Shown: piece after piece, positions 1-9,060 of the stretch | How positions within the stretch are numbered: position 1 is the first letter of the stretch | How the letters are laid out: each line of letters opens with the position of its first letter | NCBI GenBank assembly: GCA_015272515.1 | Contig: JACYLN010000107.1 | Coordinates: 1 to 64,000 of the forward strand | Reading direction: 5' to 3' | DNA from: Leptolyngbyaceae cyanobacterium C42_A2020_001 | GTDB taxonomy: Bacteria; Cyanobacteriota; Cyanobacteriia; Leptolyngbyales; Leptolyngbyaceae | DNA: 64,000 nucleotides | The notes under the pieces: model-generated | Seen by the model: only the letters and a program-made list of their open reading frames with translations | What the model was told of the DNA's origin: nothing | Databases searched by the model: none | Made by a program: the position numbers and the translations under genes

Positions 1-712
1 AGGAACCATTGCTCGGTCCTGTGACTAAACTGACGGTTAAAGGCGTATTGCCGTCTGGGTCACTGTCATTGGTGAGAACGTTGTTGCTTAGAACCGTATC
101 TTCATTGGTGCCGAAGCTGTCGTTGTTGGCAACAGGAGCCGCATTTGCCACAGCCGTTACGCTCAAACTAACCGTTGCTAATCCAGAATTCAAACTGCCG
201 TCATTCGCTCTGTAAGTGAAACTGTCAGTGCCAGTAAAACCAATGTTGGGCGTGTAGGTGAAGGAACCATTGGGATTGAAGTTCAACACGCCATTGCTGG
301 TGCTGGAGACAAGATTGGCACTGACGTTTGCCATTGGTGTGTCAATATCGGTGTCGTTTGCCAGCACACCAGAAGCCGCTACGTTAAAGGCAGCACCCGT
401 CGCCAGGGTGTAGTTGTCATTCACGGCCACAGGTGCATCATTCACAGCAGTTACACTCAGCACCACGCTGGCAGGGCTGGAGTTGGCTCCCAAACTATCG
501 CGCACAGAATAGGTGAAGGTATCGGTGCCATTGAAGTTGGTGTTGGGGGTGTAGCTGAACGTGCCGTTGGGATTGAGTGACAAGGAACCATTGCTCGGTC
601 CTGTGACTAAACTGACGGTTAAAGGCGTATTGCCGTCTGGGTCACTGTCATTGGTGAGAACGTTGTTGCTTAGAACCGTATCTTCATTGGTGCCGAAGCT
701 GTCGTTGTTGGC
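1..712. repeat. 130-bp perfect direct repeat inside the Ig-like region
   Basis: Bases 1-130 and 583-712 are identical. The offset is 582 bases, or 194 codons, which is two Ig-like modules of about 97 residues. The frame is kept, so this is a module duplication in the coding sequence. The left copy probably continues beyond the window. Confidence 0.95.
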
Positions 713-2905
713 GATTGGGGATTGATTGCCCGTGAACACAAAAACATCCTGAAACCCGTTTGTGTCTGTGCTTACGAGGTTGCTTGCAGCACTGGTAAAT
801 ACAACGACGCTGCCATTTCGGCTCACGATGGCGTAGTTAGAGCCAGCATTAGCGCTGCCGGTACCACCTGAATTTGTGCTGACTAGTGTGGTTGAGTTAC
901 CAACCAGATCGCGCAGAAATACATCCCGTACACCGTTGGTATCGTTTGGTACTAGATTGGATGCTTCGCTGGTAAATGCGACATAGCGACCATCAAAACT
1001 AATGGAAGGAACGGTATTTTCAACGGAGTCGGAAGCGGCATTGCCAAACCCGGTTCCTGTTTGGTTGATGCTTACCAACATTGTTGTGTTGGTTGCCAAA
1101 TTACGGACGTATACGTTTCTGCCTACAGCCCCTCCAAAACTCGCCAGATTTCCGCCGTCGCTGGTGAATGCGACACTGCGCCCATCGCCGCTAATCACGG
1201 CAAAATCCGACCATCCAGTGCTGGGTATACCGCTGTTGTTGATACTCACCAGTTGAGTGGTGTTGTTTACGAGATCGCGCACGTAGGCATGGCGAAAACC
1301 GGGGTCGCTGTTGGCACCTGGAACCAGGTCGGTAGCATAGCTGATAAACGCGACATAACGCCCATCGTCGCTGATGGTGGGGCGAATGGCGCGCTGATTA
1401 CTGTTTCCAGTTCCAGCCACATTCATGTTGACCAGAATAGTTTGATTGGTGTCTAAATCTCGGACGTACACATCGAAGGAGGGGCTATTGTCAGGGTCGG
1501 GGGTGCCATCGTTGTTTAGATCGATCATGTTGGTGGCGCGAGTCGCAAAAACGACATAACGCCCGTTGCCGCTGATCAGGGCTGGATACTCGTTGGCAGA
1601 TTGGTTATTGCCAGCCTGCCCGCTATTGTTGACACTGACTTTAGTGAGAGAGCCATTATCGGGTGTACCTGACCAGGTGTAGGCGTAAACTTGCCAGTCG
1701 TATCCTTCAAATGTGGTTAAGTCGTAACCGAGACTGGAGAAACTCACACGTCGTCCATCTCGACTGATGGAGGGGTACATGGACTGACCATATGTACTAC
1801 GACCGTTGGAATTGCGACGACTGATGAGGGTGGTTTTGCGGGTTTCTCGATCCCAGAGGAATATGTCTGCGGTGTAACCGTTTTCGTCGGCACCACCGCC
1901 AATGAGGTTAGGTGCTTCACTCACAAAGGCGACATAACGACCATCCCCACTGATTACAGGATTGTAGGATTGGGCAAAATCAGTGCGGTTCGTGTTGTTG
2001 TTACCTTGACCGGCGCTGTAAACACCGCTGACCAGGATAGTTTCACCTGTGAGGCGATCGCGCAGAAATACATCCCGTTGATTCCCATTTTGATCATCAA
2101 AGCCCAGATTGGTTGCTGTACTCACAAACACCACATACCGACCGTCGTCACTCATAGACTGGAGCGAACTATTGATCGCATCCCGTGCCCAGTCACCCGT
2201 TGTAGGGTTCGTGTTCCAGGCATCACTGTTTCCTTGCGTTGCACCACTTACCGACACCAACTGGCTGGGCAGAATGAATTGATAACTAGCAAGCACGGAC
2301 GATTGGAAAACAAGGGAAGCGGCAATCTCGCCGGTGTTGACTTCTAGCTCCCAGTCTCCACCCAGCCAAGCATTGCCAGTGAGATCGTTAGAGGCAGCTA
2401 GATCGGCTCCAGTTAAACGGGCAACCTGTTGCAAAAAGGCTTCGCCTAAGGCTCCGGCACCCACATTGCAGCCATACAGCAAAATATCGGCATCCTCTGT
2501 GAGGACCTGCGACCACGCTTGAAGCTGAGCACTGTAGCGATCGAGGGTATTGAGATTTAGCAGGGTGCTGCCTAATTGCAAACTGCCAGCGTTGCCGTGA
2601 GAGAGGATGTGCAGGCTGGAAATACCAGTGTGACGCAGAAGGGTTTGGGTAATCTGGGTCACCGCATCTTGCAGCGGATCGAGCAGATAAACCGCCGTTC
2701 CCGGAGTGATGCCTGCTGCCAAGCTTTGATAGTTCGCTACGGTGGGGTCAATAAAGGCGATCGCTCCAACACCACTGGAACGCTGAGAGAGTTGCCAGGT
2801 AGGTTCTTGTAAGGGAGCGGCGGAAGACCACAGGTAGTTGGCAGAGGCAAATGATACGTCAACAAATTGAGACGATGATTGGATAGATGACCAGGACAAA
2901 TCCAC
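1..2905 (-). CDS. DUF4347 / beta-propeller / tandem Ig-like giant protein, 5' part only
   Basis: An open frame reads leftward without a stop from about 2985 to the window edge, so the C-terminus is missing. No ATG precedes the first domain; I chose the GTG at 2905 because an AGGGGAG ribosome site lies 6 bases before it. The first ~200 residues match the DUF4347 domain (IAFIDPTVANYQ, HILSHG, LLYGCNVG). About eight PD40-type propeller repeats follow, each with a core like SGDGRYVAF. From about position 720 down come Ig/cadherin-like repeats of the VCBS type (NDAPVAVNDNY, TDSFTYRANDG). In this family such proteins are usually very large, exported by type I secretion or surface-bound, with C-terminal calcium-binding repeats; that part lies outside the window. 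No signal peptide is seen. The function (adhesion, matrix) is inferred only. Confidence 0.85.
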   Translation of the reverse strand, partial: MDLSWSSIQSSSQFVDVSFASANYLWSSAAPLQEPTWQLSQRSSGVGAIAFIDPTVANYQSLAAGITPGTAVYLLDPLQDAVTQITQTLLRHTGISSLHILSHGNAGSLQLGSTLLNLNTLDRYSAQLQAWSQVLTEDADILLYGCNVGAGALGEAFLQQVARLTGADLAASNDLTGNAWLGGDWELEVNTGEIAASLVFQSSVLASYQFILPSQLVSVSGATQGNSDAWNTNPTTGDWARDAINSSLQSMSDDGRYVVFVSTATNLGFDDQNGNQRDVFLRDRLTGETILVSGVYSAGQGNNNTNRTDFAQSYNPVISGDGRYVAFVSEAPNLIGGGADENGYTADIFLWDRETRKTTLISRRNSNGRSTYGQSMYPSISRDGRRVSFSSLGYDLTTFEGYDWQVYAYTWSGTPDNGSLTKVSVNNSGQAGNNQSANEYPALISGNGRYVVFATRATNMIDLNNDGTPDPDNSPSFDVYVRDLDTNQTILVNMNVAGTGNSNQRAIRPTISDDGRYVAFISYATDLVPGANSDPGFRHAYVRDLVNNTTQLVSINNSGIPSTGWSDFAVISGDGRSVAFTSDGGNLASFGGAVGRNVYVRNLATNTTMLVSINQTGTGFGNAASDSVENTVPSISFDGRYVAFTSEASNLVPNDTNGVRDVFLRDLVGNSTTLVSTNSGGTGSANAGSNYAIVSRNGSVVVFTSAASNLVSTDTNGFQDVFVFTGNQSPIANNDSFGTNEDTVLSNNVLTNDSDPDGNTPLTVSLVTGPSNGSLSLNPNGTFSYTPNTNFNGTDTFTYSVRDSLGANSSPASVVLSVTAVNDAPVAVNDNYTLATGAAFNVAASGVLANDTDIDTPMANVSANLVSSTSNGVLNFNPNGSFTYTPNIGFTGTDSFTYRANDGSLNSGLATVSLSVTAVANAAPVANNDSFGTNEDTVLSNNVLTNDSDPDGNTPLTVSLVTGPSNGS

Positions 2906-3349
2906 AGGTAACTCCCCTTGATTGGTAGATGATTGACAGGCACCGAACACGCTAGTATCACAGGCTCCAGAGTCAGCAAAGCACTAGGACAAAGAACCCA
3001 TACATAAAAGCATAAAAAGTTACATCTTATACGGATAGAGATGGGTAGCGGTTGCAAAATGATGGGCTGATTTTTCAAGTTTTTTCTTGACAAAGTTTAA
3101 GGGACGCAAAAACAGGTGAATGTCGTGCCAATAAAGCCACCTTTCATCGGGTGCTTCAGCTTTAAAATTCCCTAAACGTGAAGAATTAAAACAGTAGGAT
3201 GGTGAATCTGCATGAGTAGCAGTTACTTAGCACCTGGAGTTAGGCTACGTAAAAATTCGGATTTTATTGCTAGCTCACACCTGCAAACCGTAGGATCACT
3301 CAAGTCTGGAGTTCAACGATTGAAGGTTGTAACAGAAATGGGTGGCGGC
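2906..3349. other. Intergenic region, no gene recognised
   Basis: It lies upstream of the DUF4347 gene and downstream of priA. It should hold the promoter of the DUF4347 gene, but I could not pick out convincing -10/-35 boxes. A 48-codon open frame at 3212 on the + strand has no recognisable product and runs into the priA end. Confidence 0.5.
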
Positions 3350-5995
3350 TCATGCCATTGAGATCGGATCAATATCCACCAGCAAACTCACCGTACTAGG
3401 ACAGAGCGATCGCAGGTGCTCCACCTTGAAAAGATTGGTATCCCCTACAACTGGAAGCTTCAGCAACAACTGCCAGCGATAGCGGTTGGCAATTCGTAAC
3501 ACAGGCGCAGGGGCAGGACCGAGCCGTTCCACCTCGGCAGACAACTGAGCTGCTAAAGCGTCGGCAACTCGCTCTGCCGCAGTTTGCACCGCAACCGGAT
3601 TTGGACTAGCGAACCGCAGCAGAATCAGCCGGCCATAGGGTGGATAGCGCAATGCCTGCCGTTGGTGCAGTTCCCTCGCCGCAAAGGCAGCATAGTCCTG
3701 CCGCTGTACCGCCTGAATCACCGGGTCATCAGGAGAATAGGTTTGTAGAATCACTCGCCCGGCGCGATCGCCCCGTCCACACCGTCCTGCTACTTGGGTC
3801 AGAGTTTGAAACGTGCGTTCACTGGCGCTGTAATCTGAAAAGTGCAGTAAGCCATCCGCCGCCACAATGCCTACCAGCGTTACCTGCGGCAAATCAATTC
3901 CCTTCGTCAACATTTGAGTACCCACTAGCAAATCAGCTTCACCGTGAGCAAAGCGAGTTAGCAGCGCTCGGTGCGCCCCCTTCGTGCGAGTGGTATCACT
4001 GTCAAACCGGATGATGCGAAGACTGGGAAAGAGCGCAGCTAATTCCTGCACCACTCGCTGGGTGCCACTACCAAAGTGCTTGAAATAAGAGGATTCACAA
4101 CTCGGACAGGCTTGCGGCTGGAGTTGGATATGGTTGCAGTAATGGCAGCGCAACGTCGGCATTGCCCCCTCGTGGGGCTGATGATAAGTCAACGACACAT
4201 CACAATGGGGACAGGTAACCACATAACCGCAACTGCGGCAGGAAACAAACGTGCTGTGCCCCCGCCGATTCATAAACAAAATGCCCTGCTGCCCTTCATC
4301 TTGCAACGATCGCAACGCTTGTTGCAGAGCACGGCTAAACATCGAGCGATTGCCGCAATGCAGTTCCTGCCGCATATCCACTACTTCGATCGCTGGTAAC
4401 GGTTGGGCATGTACTCGCGTCGGCAGAGAGAGATAGAGCACAGGGGGGTGGGAGGGTGGGGAAGAGGGGGATGATGGGGAAAGAGGTAGAGATTGAGGAT
4501 TGCAGATTGCAGATTGAGACGTTAGAGCAGGTTGCAGGTTGCAGGTTGCAGGTTGCATTTCTTCGTCACCGTCCCCAGTTCCCTCACCGCCCACCGCCTG
4601 CCTCCTACCTGCTGCTGCCTGACTCCTGATCCAGGTTTCTAAGGATGGAGTCGCCGAGCCCAACACCAACGGGCAATTGTCCAATCTGGCTCGCCATCGT
4701 GCCACCGTCCGAGCGTGGTAGCAAGGCGCAGGCTGCTCTTGCTTCAAGCTACTGTCGTGCTCCTCATCCAGGATGATCAGCCCCAGGTGAGGAAGGGGCG
4801 CAAAAATTGCCGAGCGGGTACCAATCACCACCTGAGCTTCGCCCCGTAGCATCTGCCGCCAGGTATCATAACGCTCCCCTTCTGACAGGGCACTATGATA
4901 CACCTGCACCCGATCGCCAAATCGTGCCCGGAAGCGATCCGTCAGTTGAGGCGTTAGCCCAATCTCCGGCACCAGCACCAGGGTAGACTGCCCCTGCTCC
5001 AGCATTGGAGCGATCGCTTGCAGGTAAACCTCCGTTTTGCCCGACCCCGTCACTCCATGCAGCAGGACTTCCCGAAAGCCTGTAAGGCTTTGAATGGCTG
5101 CTAACGCGGTTGTTTGGGCGGCGGTTAACCGTTTCGCAGCATCGGCTTGAATCGTGCCGGAGTGCCCAGTTCGCAACACCTCCTGCGATCGCATCACCAG
5201 GTAACCTTTCTGGGCTAGCGTTTTGAGAGTTCCCGTACTAGTTTGACACTGCTGCAACAACTCTGCCAGCCAGGCTTCGCCCCCTTGCCGCCGCAATACT
5301 GCAACAATTTCTTGTTGGCGCAGACTAAGCTCAGTATTCACAGGTGGCGTAGCGGTCAGCGTCACAGCTTGCCGCTGTTTAGGACGCACAGGCGATGGGG
5401 GTTCCAGGTAATGTTCTACCCATCCCGCCTGGATCAATTCGTGTAGCCCACGGCTTGCTCCCGCTACCTGGCGTTGCAGATATTGCCAACTATAGTCTCC
5501 AGTTTTACTGGCACGCAGAACGGCGAGTACCTGTTGTGCTGCGGTTGACAGAGCAGCGGCAGACATTGACTCCTGCGATGACGGCAGCAACCGCACCCGA
5601 CGTTGAGATCGTGCCAGTAAACCGGGGGGAAGCGCCACCCGCACAACCTGCATTAGCGGAGTGCAGTAGTAATCGGCCACCTGATTGAGCAATTGCCAAT
5701 AAGTGCGTGGAAAGAATCCGGTTTGAATCACCGCCTCAACCGAACGGATCTGAGCGGCATCTAACTCCCCGGTGAGCTGATCGGTGCAACGAATGGCGAT
5801 CGCCCCCACCTGCTGCGCGCCAAACGGCACACTCAAAATATCGCCAGGCTGCACTACCATTCCCGGCGGCAAGCGATAGGTGAACGCGCCCTGAGCACCC
5901 GGACAATCGACCAGCGCTTCTACCCAGCTTGGTGCAGCATCCGTTATCGCCAGGGCAGGTGAATCAGAAGCACCAGACTCAAGAAACATCGACAA
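3350..5995 (-). CDS. priA: Primosomal replication restart helicase PriA
   Basis: PriA reloads the replicative helicase at stalled forks. The 881-residue product shows the N-terminal DNA-binding region, Walker A GVTGSGKT (about 314-321), a DEEH box (about 411-414), the GSATPSLE motif (about 446-453), the paired-cysteine zinc-binding region (VSCRSCG, CPHCD, CHYC, CPSC, about 585-635) and the C-terminal helicase motifs (VGTQMLTKGID, QVAGRCGRG). It is longer than most bacterial PriA proteins (about 730-830). Part of the excess is a low-complexity stretch at residues ~458-519 that has no counterpart in the family and is made of intergenic-type repeats, described separately. The upstream neighbour on the same strand is aroK, with a ~140-base gap. 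Confidence 0.95.
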   Translation of the reverse strand: MSMFLESGASDSPALAITDAAPSWVEALVDCPGAQGAFTYRLPPGMVVQPGDILSVPFGAQQVGAIAIRCTDQLTGELDAAQIRSVEAVIQTGFFPRTYWQLLNQVADYYCTPLMQVVRVALPPGLLARSQRRVRLLPSSQESMSAAALSTAAQQVLAVLRASKTGDYSWQYLQRQVAGASRGLHELIQAGWVEHYLEPPSPVRPKQRQAVTLTATPPVNTELSLRQQEIVAVLRRQGGEAWLAELLQQCQTSTGTLKTLAQKGYLVMRSQEVLRTGHSGTIQADAAKRLTAAQTTALAAIQSLTGFREVLLHGVTGSGKTEVYLQAIAPMLEQGQSTLVLVPEIGLTPQLTDRFRARFGDRVQVYHSALSEGERYDTWRQMLRGEAQVVIGTRSAIFAPLPHLGLIILDEEHDSSLKQEQPAPCYHARTVARWRARLDNCPLVLGSATPSLETWIRSQAAAGRRQAVGGEGTGDGDEEMQPATCNLQPALTSQSAICNPQSLPLSPSSPSSPPSHPPVLYLSLPTRVHAQPLPAIEVVDMRQELHCGNRSMFSRALQQALRSLQDEGQQGILFMNRRGHSTFVSCRSCGYVVTCPHCDVSLTYHQPHEGAMPTLRCHYCNHIQLQPQACPSCESSYFKHFGSGTQRVVQELAALFPSLRIIRFDSDTTRTKGAHRALLTRFAHGEADLLVGTQMLTKGIDLPQVTLVGIVAADGLLHFSDYSASERTFQTLTQVAGRCGRGDRAGRVILQTYSPDDPVIQAVQRQDYAAFAARELHQRQALRYPPYGRLILLRFASPNPVAVQTAAERVADALAAQLSAEVERLGPAPAPVLRIANRYRWQLLLKLPVVGDTNLFKVEHLRSLCPSTVSLLVDIDPISMA
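4439..4624. repeat. Heptamer-rich filler inserted in frame in priA
   Basis: Within priA, between the GSATPSLE helicase motif and the conserved LSLPTRVHAQPLP segment, about 186 bases consist of simple repeats: four tandem CAGGTTG heptamers (4528-4555), GATTGCA heptamers (4498-4517) and G-rich GGGGATGATGGGG tracts. A 21-base piece (4461-4481) is identical to 8904-8924 in an intergenic region. The encoded residues are Pro/Ser/Gln/Asn-rich. The frame stays open. Boundaries are estimated from where family conservation stops and resumes. Confidence 0.8.
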
Positions 5996-6137
5996 AGTAC
6001 ACGGTAAAGTGTAATTTCAGCATATCAGGAAGTCTAAAGTCTGTCTATTCTAGCGGGCAAGCGGGGTACTGGCTGTCCCAGCAGACTTTCTCAAACATTT
6101 TCGTGCCTAATTGCCCAAATTACCGCATCTGGAGAGT

Positions 6138-6728
6138 TCAGTTGCCATTATCCTCGGTGTTTGGTTCTGGCTTGAGCACTTGCCCCACCTGGAGTAAAAC
6201 ACGCTCGGCGACTTGTTCGGGCGTGTCGCCCGCTTCATACCCCACGTGCACATCTGCCTGAGCATAGAGGGATCGCCGCTGTTCCATGAGGGTTTGCAGC
6301 CGACTTGCCAGGTCACCATTTTGCAGCAACGGACGCGCAGTATCGGCTTGCAACCGTTGTTGGATCTGCTCTAGTGGCACATCTAACCAGGCAATTACCC
6401 CATACCGCAGGTAGCCCCAGTTCTCCTGTCGCAAAATAATCCCTCCACCCGTCGCTACTACTAACCGGGTATAGGTGGAGAGTTCTGCCAACACTCGACT
6501 TTCTAAATCGCGAAATCCAGCTTCTCCCATCTCCACAAACAGTTCAGGAATCGATTGTCCGGCAAGCTGTTCAATCACGGTATCGGTGTCAAAAAATTGA
6601 TACCCCAACCGCTGAGCAACCTGTTTCCCTACCGTTGATTTGCCTGCTCCCATCATGCCAATCAGGTAGATGTTGATGCCCTTTAAGCGATCGCTCACCC
6701 TTGTTTCCACAAACCTGTTCATCTCCAA
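6138..6728 (-). CDS. aroK: Shikimate kinase
   Basis: It phosphorylates shikimate at the 3-hydroxyl with ATP, a late step of chorismate synthesis. Walker A GMMGAGKST (residues 24-32), the substrate-binding FFDTD motif, the ATGGGI motif and the lid arginine in TARPLL are all present. The length of 196 residues is close to the family norm, with a short N-terminal extension before IYLIGMMG; the next in-frame methionine (residue 4) is an alternative start. It is co-directional with priA downstream, but the ~140-base gap makes an operon only possible. Confidence 0.93.
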   Translation of the reverse strand: MEMNRFVETRVSDRLKGINIYLIGMMGAGKSTVGKQVAQRLGYQFFDTDTVIEQLAGQSIPELFVEMGEAGFRDLESRVLAELSTYTRLVVATGGGIILRQENWGYLRYGVIAWLDVPLEQIQQRLQADTARPLLQNGDLASRLQTLMEQRRSLYAQADVHVGYEAGDTPEQVAERVLLQVGQVLKPEPNTEDNGN

Positions 6729-6997
6729 CTAAAACGGATCATCGCTCTATTTTCCGGCAGATTGGCGACAATAATCGGCGGTTCTCGGACAGAGGGTACG
6801 GTTAGAGCAAGCGAATCGCAATTTCTAAGATGCAGGCTGAGAATTAGTCGCGCCCAATACGCGCTTATCGGAACAAGCACGGTAATCTCTGAGTCAGGAT
6901 AGAGGCTAAATCAGACTATTTTTGTCAAAATCAACTCTACCTTTGTGCAATCGCCTTCTCTCACCATTGCCCGTTTAGCCACCTGAGCGCAAAACCT

Positions 6998-7954
6998 ATG
7001 GGAACGACGACTTTTAGGCAGCGATTGATCAACGCTTTTGTTTTTGTTGGAACGGTCGGAGTCAAACTAATCCACGCGTTTGTGCGAAAAATCAAGCTAA
7101 TTTTGCTATATCAGCGGCGAGAAGTCATTGAGTTTCTAGCAGATCCCCAGTCACTTCCTGGGAAACGCCCCCGCGTGATGGTGGCGATCGCTCACATCAC
7201 CACTCCAGAAGAATCAGCAAATCGACAATTTGGTGCCCAAAAGATTGAACGGTTGCGTCACACGATTGATGGACTGCTCACCAGCCTGGCACATTGCGAC
7301 GTTCAGATCGTCATTTGTACCGTTCCTCAACGCCACATCACCCGTTTCTTGCCCGATTACCAGCAAGCCAGTCTCGTTTTGCACGAAGCGATAGACTGCG
7401 ACCCGATGTACATTGGCTTCGTCGCTCAAGATCAGCTTGCAACTCAGGTCACTCAGCATGACTGGTTTGTGTTCATTGAAGACGACATCGTTCTCTCCGA
7501 CAGTTTCTTCCTGGAAAAAATTGAGCAATTTAACCGGGTTTATGGGCACGACAACGCCCTCCTTTTTCCCAATCGCTATGAGATGAGTCAGGGGAAAAAG
7601 AGTTACATTGATCTAACCATTGATCGTGACCTTGCGTGGGATCGGCTCTCCCGTTTTGCCATCGGTAACGTTAAGTTTGCCGAATGTACCAATCCTCATG
7701 CGGGCATTTATTGCCTGTCGCAGGCCCAGATGCGGCGCTGGATCGCCTCTGGACGAAGCTGGAAAAATCGTCCGTTGATGGTAGGACCGCTAGAAAGCGC
7801 AGCAACCTTTTGTTTGCTGGAATGCTTCGCGATCTTCAAACCCCATCCCACCAATCTGAATTATTTGGAAGTGAGGCATTACGACACTAAGTATTCCCGC
7901 CTGTATCCGGGTCCTTCGCCCCACATTTTGTCTGCGGTGTCGAAATTGTCATGA
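6998..7954 (+). CDS. Glycosyltransferase-like protein of unknown substrate
   Basis: This 318-residue protein has a hydrophobic N-terminal stretch (about 10-40) that could anchor it in the membrane. The rest is alpha/beta-like, with a VFIEDDIVLSDSFF segment at about residue 165 that resembles the acidic metal-binding DxD element of GT-A glycosyltransferases; the repeated use of full-length aromatic and basic surfaces also fits. I do not recognise a defined family. It is isolated between aroK and a LapA-like gene, transcribed away from the former and convergent to the latter (18-base gap). The glycosyltransferase reading is an inference from one motif. Confidence 0.6.
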   Translation: MGTTTFRQRLINAFVFVGTVGVKLIHAFVRKIKLILLYQRREVIEFLADPQSLPGKRPRVMVAIAHITTPEESANRQFGAQKIERLRHTIDGLLTSLAHCDVQIVICTVPQRHITRFLPDYQQASLVLHEAIDCDPMYIGFVAQDQLATQVTQHDWFVFIEDDIVLSDSFFLEKIEQFNRVYGHDNALLFPNRYEMSQGKKSYIDLTIDRDLAWDRLSRFAIGNVKFAECTNPHAGIYCLSQAQMRRWIASGRSWKNRPLMVGPLESAATFCLLECFAIFKPHPTNLNYLEVRHYDTKYSRLYPGPSPHILSAVSKLS

Positions 7955-7972
7955 CTGGGTTAATTGGGTGGG

Positions 7973-8791
7973 CTATGGAGTGGGGCGATCGCGGGGGTCA
8001 TCCCCAAACTCATCGGAAGTGTCTTCAAACCAATCATCGGCATTCTCCTCCAGCGGGGGCGGTGGTGGAGGGGGCGAAGGAATCGGTTCATCCAGCGAAC
8101 GGTAGGGCGGCACAATCACGCGATAGTCCGCATCCACGACTTTTTCCTGCTTACCCACCCCTGAATCTTCCGGTTCGCGATAGTTGTAGGAATAGGTAGA
8201 ACCCGATTGCGAAGCCTGGTTGGGAGGCGATTTTGCTTCAAAATTCTTAAGGTCCTCTGGCGCAACGCGATCGCGCGGACTTGATGCTGCCCGATTAGCA
8301 TTTGGAGGTTTACTATCCTCCCAATCGTCGCTGAGTGGGCGTTCCCAATCATCCAACGGTTCCTTTGAGGTTGTTTGACGGCTACCCGCATTTGAAGGGG
8401 TTCTGCGTTCAGCCGCTTCGTACCCGCGCCAATCCTTCCAGGCGGCATCATCATCAGTCTCATTCCGGGTACTACGAGTCGTGGAGCGCGCGGCATCCGC
8501 CGGGGCAGAGGTTCCCGCCGACCAGCGGTTGGCAAAGCCAGTGCCCTGTGGATTGCGTACCCGCGATCGCACGGTTTGCCCAGCAACAAAATTCGACAGC
8601 CCAAACAACACCTGAATTGCCAGCGTCGTTAACCCACCCGCCGCGATCGCGCCCAAGACCCACCAGGAAAGCGGCAATGCCGGAAACCGGATGCCCAGAA
8701 AAACCAGCGGTATGAGCGGAGTCAAGTTTTGCAACGTGAACACCATCAACCCACCCGCGATCGCTAACAGCAGCACAAGACGAAACAACAT
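7973..8791 (-). CDS. LapA-domain-like membrane protein with long acidic tail
   Basis: Two hydrophobic helices at residues ~1-24 and ~40-65 in a LapA/DUF1049-like arrangement (LFRLVLLLAIAGGLMVFTLQN, then WWVLGAIAAGG) are followed by ~200 hydrophilic residues. The tail is rich in Asp, Ser, Arg and Pro, including a run of eight prolines near residue 245 and an acidic end (DDWFEDTSDEFGDD). The tail is probably disordered and cytoplasmic. Proteins with this head and a variable tail are common in cyanobacteria and uncharacterised. It faces the preceding gene convergently and is separated from ubiX upstream by simple-sequence filler. Confidence 0.75.
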   Translation of the reverse strand: MLFRLVLLLAIAGGLMVFTLQNLTPLIPLVFLGIRFPALPLSWWVLGAIAAGGLTTLAIQVLFGLSNFVAGQTVRSRVRNPQGTGFANRWSAGTSAPADAARSTTRSTRNETDDDAAWKDWRGYEAAERRTPSNAGSRQTTSKEPLDDWERPLSDDWEDSKPPNANRAASSPRDRVAPEDLKNFEAKSPPNQASQSGSTYSYNYREPEDSGVGKQEKVVDADYRVIVPPYRSLDEPIPSPPPPPPPLEENADDWFEDTSDEFGDDPRDRPTP

Positions 8792-8829
8792 AGCAATAGC
8801 GCAATCAGTCGCCAGATTCCAGCTTATCT

Positions 8830-9060
8830 CAGAATTTGAGAGTGGAGAGAGAAGAAGATTTGGAGAAGACAGAGGGGAAAGGGGTAATAGGGGAGATGGG
8901 GAAGAAGAGGGGGATGATGGGGAAGGGAGGAGAAGTATAAGGGTAGATGGGTGGATGGGTGGAATTTCATTTACTCACCTCCCTCACCCACCTCCTCCGA
9001 CTCCTAACCTGCAATCTATCAATCTAAAATCTTCCCTCCGCCTTCTGCCCCCCTTCCCAT
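8830..9060. repeat. Simple-sequence intergenic filler reaching into the end of ubiX
   Basis: G-rich GGGGAAG/GGGGATGATGGGG tracts are followed by C-rich CCTCCCTCACCCACCTCC and CTGCAATCTATCAATC pieces. A 21-base segment (8904-8924) also occurs inside priA. The last ~12 codons of ubiX (RWEGGQKAEGRF) are read from this material. Confidence 0.7.

Noticed and set aside
3212-3358. 48-codon frame on the + strand
   Set aside because: No recognisable content and overlaps the end of priA.
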